A stretch of 64,000 nt of DNA from Terrimicrobium sacchariphilum. Its GTDB lineage: Bacteria; Verrucomicrobiota; Verrucomicrobiia; Chthoniobacterales; Terrimicrobiaceae. Below are positions 44,631 to 53,532 of the stretch, one piece after another (positions within the stretch are counted from its first letter, which is position 1; the number at the start of each line of letters is the position of its first letter). A program made the position numbers and the translations under genes. Under the pieces are notes generated by a model. That model saw only the letters and a program-made list of their open reading frames with translations, ran no database searches and was not told the DNA's origin. Where the stretch lies: assembly GCF_001613545.1 (NCBI RefSeq), contig NZ_BDCO01000002.1, forward strand, positions 620,001 to 684,000, in the 5' to 3' direction.

Positions 44631-45269
44631 ATGAAAGCGCGACGACCGTACGGCTTTACGATGATCGAGGTGATCGTCACGACAGCGATCATCTGCATCC
44701 TTGCCGCCCTGCTGTTTCCCGTCGTGAAAAACACGATGGCGACGATGAATCGCTCGAGTTGCCTGGCCCAGATGGCAGCCTACGGCAAGGCGATCCAGCT
44801 GTACGCTGCGGATAACAATCAGTCGTTGCCGGGTCCGATCTACCGGGAAATGGCCGGCGTGTACGGCAGTTGGGCCCCCACTCGGATCTCGAGCTTCATT
44901 GCCCCCTATCTTTCTTTGCCTCAGACGACGACTCTCGCCTATTCCAAAAAACTGCAATGCCCGGCTTTCCTCCGTGTTTACAAAGCCGACCCTCAGGCAT
45001 GGGGAGCGTATTCCTATGTGCTGAACAAACAGGTGTCTCTGAATGGTGCCGCCTTGAATCCCTGGGGGAACCCGTCCGGAAATACCTCATGGGGCCGCGT
45101 TGCCCCGGCGACGTTTCCTGAGCTGGCAGCATTGGACGACGGTCTTTCCAAGACCTGGATGATGCAGGATTTTGATGGCCCCGACGCCGCAGTCGCGTCA
45201 CCGGTTCACAGGGACTTTCGCAATCGCATGTTCTTCGACCTTCACGCGGAGTCTGTGTCCTCGCGGTAA
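44631..45269 (+). CDS. Stand-alone pseudopilin with an H-x9-D-like end
   Basis: The 212-residue protein has a prepilin leader (RRPYGFTMIEVIVTTAIICI) with Gly before Phe and Glu at +5, then a helix, then a globular domain. Near the C-terminus is VHRDFRNRMFFDLHAESV, a variant of the H-x9-DG motif of verrucomicrobial and planctomycetal prepilin-like proteins: the His and Asp are kept, but Leu replaces Gly. It should be processed by prepilin peptidase. It follows the PEP-CTERM paralogue by 34 bp and precedes D-lyxose isomerase, so it belongs to the same operon. Confidence 0.83.
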   Translation: MKARRPYGFTMIEVIVTTAIICILAALLFPVVKNTMATMNRSSCLAQMAAYGKAIQLYAADNNQSLPGPIYREMAGVYGSWAPTRISSFIAPYLSLPQTTTLAYSKKLQCPAFLRVYKADPQAWGAYSYVLNKQVSLNGAALNPWGNPSGNTSWGRVAPATFPELAALDDGLSKTWMMQDFDGPDAAVASPVHRDFRNRMFFDLHAESVSSR

Positions 45270-45282
45270 GGGCTTTTTTCTC

Positions 45283-46002
45283 ATGGCTACCCCGTCTTCA
45301 TTGTGTCGTTCGCATGTCAATCAGTCCGTTCTCCATGCCCTGGAGGTGTTCTCGCACTTCGGGATTTCGCTTCCGGGTTTTTCCCGGTGGACTCCGGAGC
45401 AGTGGCAGACTGTTGGTTCCGAGGCAGACGAGATTCGTGATTGTATGTTGGGCTGGGACGTGACGGATTTTGGGTCCGGGCGCTTTTGCGAGATCGGGCG
45501 CACCCTTTTTACCCTGCGGAATGGCCGCATGTCCGATGATCGCTACCCGAAGTCCTATGCGGAAAAGCTGATACTGGATCCGGAGGGCCAGCGTGCTCCG
45601 GCGCACTATCATCGTTCCAAGCGTGAGGATATCATCAATCGCGCCGGCGGGAACATTATCGTCGAGTTGACAGCCACGGAAGGCGATGGATCTCCATCCT
45701 CGCGGCGATTTCCTATCGTGGTGGATGGTGTGTTGCGGGAGCTCGGTCCCCGCGAGCGGGTGCGTCTGCGGCCAGGGGAGAGCCTGTGTATTCCGCCTCG
45801 TACGATACATCAGTTTTGGGGGGAGGAGGGAACGGGGTACCTGGTCGGCGGCGTGCGATATTCCGTCAGTGGCGAGGTCTCCAGTGTTTGTGACGATTGG
45901 AATGATAATGTCTTCCTCGATCCAGCCTCCCGTTTCCCGGTTCTGGTCGAGGATGAACCGCGACGATTTTGCCTCTGCAACGAATATCCCAGAGCTAGCT
46001 GA
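45283..46002 (+). CDS. D-lyxose ketol-isomerase-like cupin protein
   Basis: From the ATG at 45283 the protein has 239 residues. It shows the D-lyxose isomerase pattern WDVTDFGSGRFCEIGRTLF, YAEKLILDPEGQRAPAHYHR followed by EDIINRAGGN, and a late CIPPRTIHQFWG. The His-x-His, Glu and late His are the probable Mn ligands of the cupin barrel. The family converts D-lyxose to D-xylulose and also acts on D-mannose. It sits behind a xylanase operon, where D-xylulose would be a natural product to feed the pentose-phosphate pathway. The frame is open upstream to 45172, but only as shadow inside the pseudopilin gene. Confidence 0.85.
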   Translation: MATPSSLCRSHVNQSVLHALEVFSHFGISLPGFSRWTPEQWQTVGSEADEIRDCMLGWDVTDFGSGRFCEIGRTLFTLRNGRMSDDRYPKSYAEKLILDPEGQRAPAHYHRSKREDIINRAGGNIIVELTATEGDGSPSSRRFPIVVDGVLRELGPRERVRLRPGESLCIPPRTIHQFWGEEGTGYLVGGVRYSVSGEVSSVCDDWNDNVFLDPASRFPVLVEDEPRRFCLCNEYPRAS

Positions 46003-46107
46003 GCGGATATAAGGCAGCCTCCCAGGTTTCAATGGTCATCGCGGACGACGTGCCCGCATGGCTGTTATCACGGAGGCGTCCCGGATCGGAATGGAGCATT
46101 CTGGTGA

Positions 46108-46125
46108 ACATTACTGTCAAGTAAC
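46108..46125 (+). promoter_or_regulatory. Operator-like site matching the araBAD site
   Basis: ACATTACTGT-CAAG-TAAC differs at two positions from the 49427-49444 site (ACATTACTGT-AATG-TAAC). It lies 187 bp upstream of the GH42 gene in an otherwise gene-free 309-bp gap (46003-46311). Confidence 0.55.
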
Positions 46126-46311
46126 CTTTGGATTTTCCATTGGTCATCCGCGTGTAGGATGAATCGTTACGATGTCGTTTGCCCGTGATGAAAGGAATCC
46201 CGTTTGCGCGTTGATGGTTGATACGATCGACGTGCATTCGTTTTCTCTCGTATTGCACGCCACGCCTCGCGGTTTCGCTTCTCGTTAGCTTTTATACTTC
46301 TCGCTCCTGCC

Positions 46312-48345
46312 ATGACTGTTCTTCCGCCGCGCCATCAACGTCCTTCTAAACTTCCCGGGTTTCTTTTTGGAGTTCCCTATTATCCGGAGCAGTGGAGGCC
46401 GGAGGATCGAAAGAACGATGCCGCCATGATGGCGGCGGCCGGAGTGAATGTCGTACGCATGGCGGAGTTTGCCTGGGACCGGATGGAACCTCGCCCGGGC
46501 GCATTCGATTTCTCGATCTTCGACGAAACCATCGATGTGCTCGGCGCGGCGGGGATCGAGACCATCCTGTGCACGCCCACGGCGGCTCCGCCCCGGTGGA
46601 TGACGTCCGCGAATCCCGACTGGTTCCGTGAGAATGCCTCCGGAGTTCGCATGACGCATGGCAGCCGCCAGCATGTCTGCACGAATCATCCCGAGTTTCG
46701 CGCGGCATCCGAACGCATCACGCGTGCGATGGCAGAGCATTATCGAGACAATCCGAGAGTCATCGGCTGGCAGACGGACAATGAGTTTTTCTGTCACATC
46801 AGTGAGTGCTTCTGCCCCGCCTGCGGGCGGGATTTTCAACGCTGGCTGCGGGAAAAGTACGGCAACATCCAGGCGCTGAATGAAGCCTGGGGTGCGGCAT
46901 TCTGGGCGCAGACCTATGGTGATTTCTCTGAGATCGTGCCGCCGCGGCAGGATCGCCCCACCTACCCGAATCCCGGTGCGCAGCTCGATTGGTTTCGTTT
47001 CCTGGGAGATGCCATCCGCGATTTCCAGGGCGGACAGGTCAATATCCTTCGCTCTGTTCAGCCGCGCTGGTGGATCACGCACAATGGCACCTTTCAGCAT
47101 GTGGATTATTGGAATCTCGCGGAGGACCTGGATTTTCTGGGAGTCGATGTCTATCCAGGCTTCACAGTGCAGAAGCCTGAGGATTACTGGTGGGCGGCGG
47201 TGAAAAACGAAGAGGCCCGCTCGGCGTCCGGGAGCTACATCATTCCGGAGCAACAGGCGGGAGCCGGTGGACAATGGCCCTATCTCCATCGTACGCCGGA
47301 CCCGGGGCAAATGCGCCTGTGGGCCTGGCAGGCTGTGGCTCACGGCGCCGATGGCATCCTGCATTTCCGCTGGCGCACGTGCCGCTATGGCGCCGAGATG
47401 TATTGGAACGGCGTCTTGGATCACGACAATATCCCCCGCCGCCGCTACGACGAGTTTGCGCGGGAGGGCGGGGAGTTTGCCCGGCTCGGCGACAGTATCC
47501 TGGGCACCACTCTTTCCGTGAAGGTGGGGGTCTTGCTTGAGAACGACCAGGATGAAGCCCATCAAACCATGCCCATGGGCCTGCCGTCGCCGGATGAGCA
47601 GAGACGGGTAATCCTGCGCGAGCTGCTGCGCCGGAAACTGGAGGCCGGATATGTCAATGCACATGATTCCTTTGAAGGTCTCGGCATCATTATTCTGCCG
47701 GGATTTGTCCTGATGGACGAGGATCTGGCAGCCCGCCTTGGGGAGTTCGTGGAGCGCGGAGGGTTGCTGGTAGCCACGGCTCGCACGGCGACCCGTCACC
47801 GGAATAATCATGTTAGCGAATTCACGCCCCCCGGGTTTTTGCGTGATGTTTTCGGCGCGACCGTCGAGGAGTTTGGCAAGTTGGAACGCGGATCGATTGA
47901 CCTGGAGATGGCTCCGGGCGTTGTCGCGCCGGTGGGCGACGGGTACGAGATTCTCTCTTTGCGGGGAGCCCGGGCCCTTGGCAACTGGCAGTGTTCCCGC
48001 TGGCCGGCACCTCACGCTGCATCCGGCCTGCCCGCCGTCTCGCATCATGTCCATGGCTCCGGAAGCGCGATTTACCTGGGTACGTATATTTCTGCGGACA
48101 ATGCCGCCGCGCTGATCGGGCTGGTTCTTGATCATGCCAATATCCCGCCTCTCGCCGTGGCGTCGGATGGGGTGGAGATTACCTGCCGACACTCCGCAAG
48201 CCATCGGTTGTATTTTCTGCTTAACCACAGCGGCCAGCCTGCAAGTGTGAGCGCCCTCCCGGTCGGAACGGACCTCATCACGGGTCAGCCGTGCGACGGA
48301 GACTGCACCCTCTCACCGTTCGGCGTGGCACTCATCAAAGCTTGA
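46312..48345 (+). CDS. GH42 beta-galactosidase
   Basis: The 677-residue protein lacks a signal peptide, so it should act on imported oligosaccharides. It has the GH42 start FGVPYYPEQW, the acid/base Glu158 in GWQTDNEF, a Cys cluster (CHISECFCPACG at about 161-172) like the zinc site of many GH42 enzymes, and the nucleophile Glu313 in YIIPEQQAGAG, followed by the trimerisation and C-terminal beta domains. GH42 enzymes cleave beta-galactosides from arabinogalactan or oligosaccharides; beta-galactose next to L-arabinose genes fits arabinogalactan. It is followed, on the opposite strand, by the LacI regulator, and its upstream region carries a site like the araBAD operator. Confidence 0.92.
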   Translation: MTVLPPRHQRPSKLPGFLFGVPYYPEQWRPEDRKNDAAMMAAAGVNVVRMAEFAWDRMEPRPGAFDFSIFDETIDVLGAAGIETILCTPTAAPPRWMTSANPDWFRENASGVRMTHGSRQHVCTNHPEFRAASERITRAMAEHYRDNPRVIGWQTDNEFFCHISECFCPACGRDFQRWLREKYGNIQALNEAWGAAFWAQTYGDFSEIVPPRQDRPTYPNPGAQLDWFRFLGDAIRDFQGGQVNILRSVQPRWWITHNGTFQHVDYWNLAEDLDFLGVDVYPGFTVQKPEDYWWAAVKNEEARSASGSYIIPEQQAGAGGQWPYLHRTPDPGQMRLWAWQAVAHGADGILHFRWRTCRYGAEMYWNGVLDHDNIPRRRYDEFAREGGEFARLGDSILGTTLSVKVGVLLENDQDEAHQTMPMGLPSPDEQRRVILRELLRRKLEAGYVNAHDSFEGLGIIILPGFVLMDEDLAARLGEFVERGGLLVATARTATRHRNNHVSEFTPPGFLRDVFGATVEEFGKLERGSIDLEMAPGVVAPVGDGYEILSLRGARALGNWQCSRWPAPHAASGLPAVSHHVHGSGSAIYLGTYISADNAAALIGLVLDHANIPPLAVASDGVEITCRHSASHRLYFLLNHSGQPASVSALPVGTDLITGQPCDGDCTLSPFGVALIKA

Positions 48346-48364
48346 GAAGCGGCGCCTGACAAAT

Positions 48365-49423
48365 CTACCTGGCAGGGGGCAGTCTTGTTTTTACCGTGGA
48401 ACCATCGACCCAGGAGGAGTCAATAAGCGTGGCTCTGGGAAAGGCCGGGATGCCGCTTTCATTATTGTGAATCATGCCGATGACCATCTCGACGGCGGCC
48501 TCGCCGACCACGTCGTTATGTTGATTCATTCCGGCCCAGTCGGGTGAACTGGAGCGCCACTCGAGCTGGATGAGCCCGATGTCGCGCGGTACGCGGAAGC
48601 GTCTTTTTTCCAGCCAGCGGCGGACATTGTTATAGAGCGTGAGAATGACGTCGGGATGCTCGCGCTCCCGCCATTCATGGAAACCCGCCTCGCTGCCGGG
48701 AGAATCGTCCGGCGGAAGGAAGGTCCGCACGCGACGGGCGCGTGGGAGGGCTCGCTGCGCCACCTGGACCCCCGCGGTGATGCGATGCTCCACGAGTTCA
48801 TCGATGACGGGATCAATGACCAGGGCGGGACGCTGGTAGCCGAGTGCGAGCGCCTTGCGAAAGGCTGCGAGAGCGAGCATGTGGTGATCCGTGCAGGCAA
48901 AGGAGAGAGCTGGCTCATGCGTTCTCACTCCCGTCACCACGGTCGGGAAGCTCTGCCAGGTCGGGAGAAATCTGTCCGGCAGGCGGTTGTTCCCCATCAG
49001 GCCCACCACGATCACCCCCATGATGCCGCGTGCCCTGAGGACCTTGTTGAGGCGGATGCCGTCGAGAGAGGGTTCGTGCAGCCAGAACTCATCCAGGCGA
49101 TAGCCCAGCGCAGCGGCGCGTCGTCGACATCCCTCGATATAGGTCGGGATGGTCGGATGCGTCCGAAAGGCATTCCGGTCCGCATGGGCGTTGACCACCG
49201 CAAGACATGAGCGGAAGCGCGGTGCTTTTCCCCTGCGCAACTCGGCCATGAGCCGCGCGACGGTCGCGTTCTTGTTGTAACCGAGCTCCCGGGCGATCCG
49301 GGCGATGCGATCGCGGGTCTCCTGCGGAATCTGCCGGTCATGCCTCAGCGCCAGCGAGACAGTGTTCTTGGAAACACCTGCCCGGCGGGCGATCTCGGCC
49401 ATGGAGGGCGGCTTATCGGGCAT
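48365..49423 (-). CDS. LacI-family regulator next to araBAD and GH42
   Basis: The 352-residue protein has the HTH SMAEIARRAGVSKNTVSLAL then RHDRQIPQETRDRI and a NKNATVARLMAELRRGK hinge, then a sensing domain like those at 15672 and 38556. It converges with the GH42 gene and is divergent from araB. A 21-bp imperfect palindrome lies directly before its ATG. The matching site before GH42 suggests one regulator for L-arabinose catabolism and beta-galactosidase. It is LacI-like rather than the AraC-like activator of enterobacteria or the GntR-headed AraR of Bacillus. The ligand, probably L-arabinose or a phosphate of its ketose, is inferred. Confidence 0.88.
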   Translation of the reverse strand: MPDKPPSMAEIARRAGVSKNTVSLALRHDRQIPQETRDRIARIARELGYNKNATVARLMAELRRGKAPRFRSCLAVVNAHADRNAFRTHPTIPTYIEGCRRRAAALGYRLDEFWLHEPSLDGIRLNKVLRARGIMGVIVVGLMGNNRLPDRFLPTWQSFPTVVTGVRTHEPALSFACTDHHMLALAAFRKALALGYQRPALVIDPVIDELVEHRITAGVQVAQRALPRARRVRTFLPPDDSPGSEAGFHEWREREHPDVILTLYNNVRRWLEKRRFRVPRDIGLIQLEWRSSSPDWAGMNQHNDVVGEAAVEMVIGMIHNNESGIPAFPRATLIDSSWVDGSTVKTRLPPAR

Positions 49424-49444
49424 GTCACATTACTGTAATGTAAC
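49424..49444. promoter_or_regulatory. Imperfect 9-3-9 palindrome between LacI and araB
   Basis: Left arm GTCACATTA (49424-49432), centre CTG, right arm TAATGTAAC (49436-49444); one mismatch between the arms. It touches the LacI ATG (49423) and lies 43 bp before the araB ATG, so it could repress both directions. Confidence 0.7.
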
Positions 49445-49487
49445 GGGCCGCTTTTCCATCGAAAAGTTTCGGGGAACGCTTAACCCG

Positions 49488-51146
49488 ATGAACTCCTCCC
49501 TCGGCATAGACTATGGAACGAATTCCGTGCGGGCGCTGATCGTCGACTGTGCCGACGGACGCGAACTGGGGAGTTGCATCGTGGATTACCCGAGCGGCCA
49601 CCAGGGCGTGCTGCTCGATCCGCGCAATCACCATCTCGCCCGGCAGAACCCGGCGGATTACATCCTCGGCCTGGAAAAGGCGGTGCAGGGCGCGGTCCGG
49701 CAGGCGAAAGAAAAGGGATTCTCGCCGGATACGCTGGTCGGTATTGGCGTGGACACCACGGGATCGAGTCCGCTGCCAGTGGACGAAAAAAACGGTGCGC
49801 TCGGGATGGTGCCGCGCTGGAGTGAGCATCTCGCCGCGCAGTGCTGGTTGTGGAAGGATCATACGAGCCACGAGGAGGCGGCGGCGATCACGCGCCTGGC
49901 CGCGCTCCATCGTCCGCAGTACGTGGCCAAGTGCGGCAACACGTACTCCTCGGAGTGGTTTTGGGCCAAGATCTGGCGGTGCCTGAAGGTCGCGCCCGAG
50001 GTCTTTGAGGCTGCATACAGCTGGGTGGAGCTGGCCGACTGGGTGCCCGCCGTGCTGGCAGGGGTGCGGGATCCCCGCCAGATCAAACGCGGGGTGTGCA
50101 TGGCCGGTCACAAGGCACTCTACAGCGAGGAATGGAGCGGCCTGCCGGACAAGGAATTCCTCGCGCTGCTCGATGCCCGCCTCGCGGATCTGCGAGATCG
50201 CCTTTACGAGAAAGCCTACGACGCCATGACGCCAGCCGGGCGCCTGTGTCCGGAATGGGCGGCCCGGCTTGGGCTGCCGGAGGGAATCCCCATCGCCATC
50301 GGCGAGATGGATGTTCATTACGGAGCCATCGGCAGCGGCGTCACGGAAGGCACGCTGGTCAAGGTCATCGGCACCTCGACCTGCGACTGCGGAGTGGTCT
50401 CGGCAGAGCGCGAGGTGGCCGACATCCCGGGCATCTGCGGCATCGTCAAAGGGGCAATCCTCCCGGGATACTACGGCGTCGAGGCCGGGCAATCGGCCGT
50501 GGGTGATATCTTCAAGTGGTGGGTCGAGGTCGTCTGCCAGGGCGACGCCCAGCTCCATCAACAGCTCAGCGAGGAGGCTGCAGCCTTGCGGCCGGGCCAG
50601 AGCGGCCTGATCGCGCTGGATTGGAACAATGGCAACCGCACGATCCTGGTGGATCCCATGCTGACCGGGCTGCTGCTCGGCCAGACCCTGTATACGACCA
50701 GAGCGGAGATTTACCGCGCCCTCATCGAGGCGACAGCCTACGGAGCCCGCGCGATCATCGAGCGCCTGAAAGAATACGGCGTGCCGGTCGAGCGAGTGGT
50801 ATGCGCCGGAGGCATCGCGGAGAAAAATGCGCTGGCCATGCAGATTTACGCCGACGTCACGGGCTGCGCCATCCACCTGGCGGGATCCAGCCAGGCCTGC
50901 GCCCTGGGAGCTGCCGTGTCGGCTGCCGTGCAAGCCGGGGTCTACGAGGACTTCCCTGCCGCCCAGGCTGCCATGACCTCGCTGAAGGACACAGTGTACC
51001 AGCCCATCCCCGGGCAGCAGGCGACCTACAACAAGCTCTACGCCATTTATCGCAAACTCCACGACGCCTTTGGCGGCGTCGCCAAGGACGCGGATCTTTC
51101 CGGCGTCATGAAGCAGCTGATCGAAATCAAAAACCAACTCTCATGA
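49488..51146 (+). CDS. araB: Ribulokinase
   Basis: From the ATG at 49488 the protein has 552 residues, the usual size. It shows the FGGY-kinase start [17 protein letters not shown], a [11 protein letters not shown] phosphate segment, the [20 protein letters not shown] substrate region, [20 protein letters not shown], and the [13 protein letters not shown] and [12 protein letters not shown]-binding motifs. Ribulokinase phosphorylates L-ribulose to L-ribulose-5-phosphate with ATP in the cytoplasm. The stop overlaps the araA start by ATGA. The gene order B-A-D matches the well-known operon. The frame is open upstream into the LacI gene but has no support there. Confidence 0.95.
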   Translation: MNSSLGIDYGTNSVRALIVDCADGRELGSCIVDYPSGHQGVLLDPRNHHLARQNPADYILGLEKAVQGAVRQAKEKGFSPDTLVGIGVDTTGSSPLPVDEKNGALGMVPRWSEHLAAQCWLWKDHTSHEEAAAITRLAALHRPQYVAKCGNTYSSEWFWAKIWRCLKVAPEVFEAAYSWVELADWVPAVLAGVRDPRQIKRGVCMAGHKALYSEEWSGLPDKEFLALLDARLADLRDRLYEKAYDAMTPAGRLCPEWAARLGLPEGIPIAIGEMDVHYGAIGSGVTEGTLVKVIGTSTCDCGVVSAEREVADIPGICGIVKGAILPGYYGVEAGQSAVGDIFKWWVEVVCQGDAQLHQQLSEEAAALRPGQSGLIALDWNNGNRTILVDPMLTGLLLGQTLYTTRAEIYRALIEATAYGARAIIERLKEYGVPVERVVCAGGIAEKNALAMQIYADVTGCAIHLAGSSQACALGAAVSAAVQAGVYEDFPAAQAAMTSLKDTVYQPIPGQQATYNKLYAIYRKLHDAFGGVAKDADLSGVMKQLIEIKNQLS

Positions 51147-52657
51147 AAAATCTCCCTGCACCCGAAATCTGGTTCATCACCGGCAGCCAGCATCTCTACG
51201 GAGAAGGCCCGCTCCGACAGGTCGCCGCCAATTCCCGGGAGATCGTGGCCGGCCTCAACGCCTCCAGCCGCATCCCGCTCAATGTCGTGTTCAAGCCCGT
51301 CTTGACTCGTCCCGAGGAGATCCGCGCCCTTTGCCTGGAAGCCAACAGCTCTCCCGCCTGCGCGGGCCTCATCGTGTGGTGCCACACCTTTTCGCCATCC
51401 AAGATGTGGATCAACGGTCTGCTGCAGCTGCGCAAGCCGGTGCTGCATCTCGCCACGCAGTTCAACCGCGACCTGCCCTGGAGCGAGATCGACATGGATT
51501 TCATGAATCTCAACCAGGCTGCTCATGGCGACCGGGAGCATGGATACATCCACACGCGCCTGCGCCTGCCGCGCAAGGTGGTCGTCGGCCACTGGAGCGA
51601 CGAAGAGGTGCAGGATCGCGTGGCCGCCTGGATGCGAGTGACGCGTGCGTGGTGCGACTGGCAGGGCGGCAAGTTTGTCCGTTTCGGCGACAACATGCGC
51701 TACGTGGCCGTCACCGAGGGTGACAAGGTCGCGGCGGAAGCACGTTTTGGCTTTTCCGTGAATACGCACGGCATCGGCGACCTGGGCGCCGCGATGAACG
51801 AGGTCGAGGAGACTGCCATCACCGCACTCTGCGAGGAGTACGAGTCGCTGTACTCCGTCGCCGCCAGCCTGCGCAAGGGAGGTGAACGCCACGAGGCCCT
51901 GCGCTACAATGCCCGCCAGGAGCTGGGCATGAGGGCGTTTCTCGAAGCAGGCAGCTTCCTGGGATTCACCGATACCTTTGAGGATCTGCACGGGATGAAG
52001 CAGCTCCCGGGCCTCGCCGTCCAGCGCCTCATGGCGGAGGGCTATGGCTTCGCAGGCGAGGGCGACTGGAAGACCGCCGCGCTCGTGCGAGCGATGAAGG
52101 TCATGGCGGGCGACCTGCCCGGCGGCACCTCCTTCATGGAAGACTACACCTACGAGCTCAACCCGGCCGGGCAGCTCGTCCTCGGCTCCCACATGCTGGA
52201 GGTCTGCCCCTCCATCGCCCAGGGCAAGCCCTCCATTGAGATTCACCCGTTGGGAATCGGCGGCAAGGATGATCCGGCAAGACTGGTCTTCGACGCCCAC
52301 GCCGGACCTGCGATCAATGTCGCGATGATGGATCTCGGCAACCGCTTCCGAATCCTCGTCAACGAGGTCGACGCCATCGCTCCGCCGCATCCGCTGCCGA
52401 AGCTCCCGGTCGCCCGGGCTGTCTGGAAATGCCGCCCGGACCTCAAGACCGCCGTCGCAAGCTGGATCTATGCCGGAGGCACGCACCACACGGGCTTCAG
52501 CTACTCCGTGACCGCCGAGCACATCGAGGATCTCGCCGAAATCGCGGGGGTGGAAGTCGCGATCATCGACGCAAAGACCGAACTGCGTGATTTCAAGCAG
52601 CAACTGCGCAACAACGAGATCTACTACCATATCGCCCCCGGCCTCGGCCGACTGTAG
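51143..52657 (+). CDS. araA: L-arabinose isomerase
   Basis: From the ATG at 51143 the protein has 504 residues, the family size. It begins [18 protein letters not shown], and contains the metal-binding Glu residues in [13 protein letters not shown] and [10 protein letters not shown] and the final GGTHHTGFS His pair. It converts L-arabinose to L-ribulose, using Mn. It overlaps araB by four bases and is followed by araD after two bases, so araBAD is one transcript. Nothing in it is unusual. Confidence 0.96.
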   Translation: MKNLPAPEIWFITGSQHLYGEGPLRQVAANSREIVAGLNASSRIPLNVVFKPVLTRPEEIRALCLEANSSPACAGLIVWCHTFSPSKMWINGLLQLRKPVLHLATQFNRDLPWSEIDMDFMNLNQAAHGDREHGYIHTRLRLPRKVVVGHWSDEEVQDRVAAWMRVTRAWCDWQGGKFVRFGDNMRYVAVTEGDKVAAEARFGFSVNTHGIGDLGAAMNEVEETAITALCEEYESLYSVAASLRKGGERHEALRYNARQELGMRAFLEAGSFLGFTDTFEDLHGMKQLPGLAVQRLMAEGYGFAGEGDWKTAALVRAMKVMAGDLPGGTSFMEDYTYELNPAGQLVLGSHMLEVCPSIAQGKPSIEIHPLGIGGKDDPARLVFDAHAGPAINVAMMDLGNRFRILVNEVDAIAPPHPLPKLPVARAVWKCRPDLKTAVASWIYAGGTHHTGFSYSVTAEHIEDLAEIAGVEVAIIDAKTELRDFKQQLRNNEIYYHIAPGLGRL

Positions 52658-52659
52658 TC

Positions 52660-53364
52660 ATGAGCGCATTCCGCGATATCAAAGACGAATGCTTTGAGGC
52701 AAATCTCCTGCTCCCCGAGTACAGGCTGATCGATCTCACGTTTGGCAATGTCAGCGTCGCCGACCGGGACAAGGGCGTCTTTGCCATCAAGCCCAGCGGG
52801 GTGGATTACCGCACCATGCGCGCCGAGGACATGGTGGTCTGCGACATCGCTGACGGGCGCGTGGTCGAGGGCGGTATGCGCTACTCCTCCGACACCCCGA
52901 CCCATCGGCGACTGTTTCAAGCCTTTGAGGGGATTCGCTCCGTGGTTCATACCCATTCACGCAATGCCGTGGCCTTTGCCCAGGCAGGGAGAGAGATTCC
53001 CTGCCTCGGCACCACCCATGCCGACTACTTCCATGGCCCGGTGCCTGTCACGCGCTTCCTGAACGCTTCGGAAATCTCCGAGGCTTACGAGTGGGAGACG
53101 GGCAATGTGATCGTAGAGCGGTTCCGGGAAATCGATCCCCGGCACATCACCGCCGTACTGGTGCGAGGGCATGGCCCGTTTGCCTGGGGCCTGTCAGGAG
53201 CCAAGGCCGTCGAAAGCGCCTTCGCTCTCGAAATCGTCGCCGAGATGGCGATGAAGTCTCTGCAACTGGCAGCCCACGCCGAGCCCATTCCGCCGGAACT
53301 TCTCGACAAGCATTTTCTGCGAAAGCACGGCTCCTCCGCCTACTACGGGCAGCCCGACTCGTAA
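52660..53364 (+). CDS. araD: L-ribulose-5-phosphate 4-epimerase
   Basis: The 234-residue protein is a class II aldolase-fold epimerase: LTFGNVSVADRD, IKPSGVDY, the zinc ligands His97 and His99 in VVHTHSRNAVAFAQ, GTTHADYFHGPVPVTR, and RGHGPFAWG with a third His. It converts L-ribulose-5-phosphate to D-xylulose-5-phosphate. It is the last gene of araBAD and is convergent with the aldehyde dehydrogenase gene 168 bp later. The gap shows no strong terminator. Confidence 0.95.
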   Translation: MSAFRDIKDECFEANLLLPEYRLIDLTFGNVSVADRDKGVFAIKPSGVDYRTMRAEDMVVCDIADGRVVEGGMRYSSDTPTHRRLFQAFEGIRSVVHTHSRNAVAFAQAGREIPCLGTTHADYFHGPVPVTRFLNASEISEAYEWETGNVIVERFREIDPRHITAVLVRGHGPFAWGLSGAKAVESAFALEIVAEMAMKSLQLAAHAEPIPPELLDKHFLRKHGSSAYYGQPDS

Positions 53365-53532
53365 AAGGCGACTACCCGTCTGGCAACCCGCCTTCCGCGC
53401 CTGATCCATCTTCGGCTCCAGTCGCCCTCCATGCCACTGACGTCCAAGATGAACAGACCCAGACAACCGCCCCAAACATCAACACCGAGTCCTCGGATTA
53501 GCTCTCCACCTGGAGCAAATTCGCGAGTCCGA

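Noticed and set aside
46285-48228. 647-codon minus-strand open frame opposite the GH42 gene
   Set aside because: It lies fully antisense to a well-supported GH42 enzyme with catalytic residues. High third-position GC leaves the opposite frame open; its translation has no family features.
49425-52630. Long minus-strand frames opposite araB and araA
   Set aside because: araB and araA match their families over full length; the antisense frames are compositional shadows.
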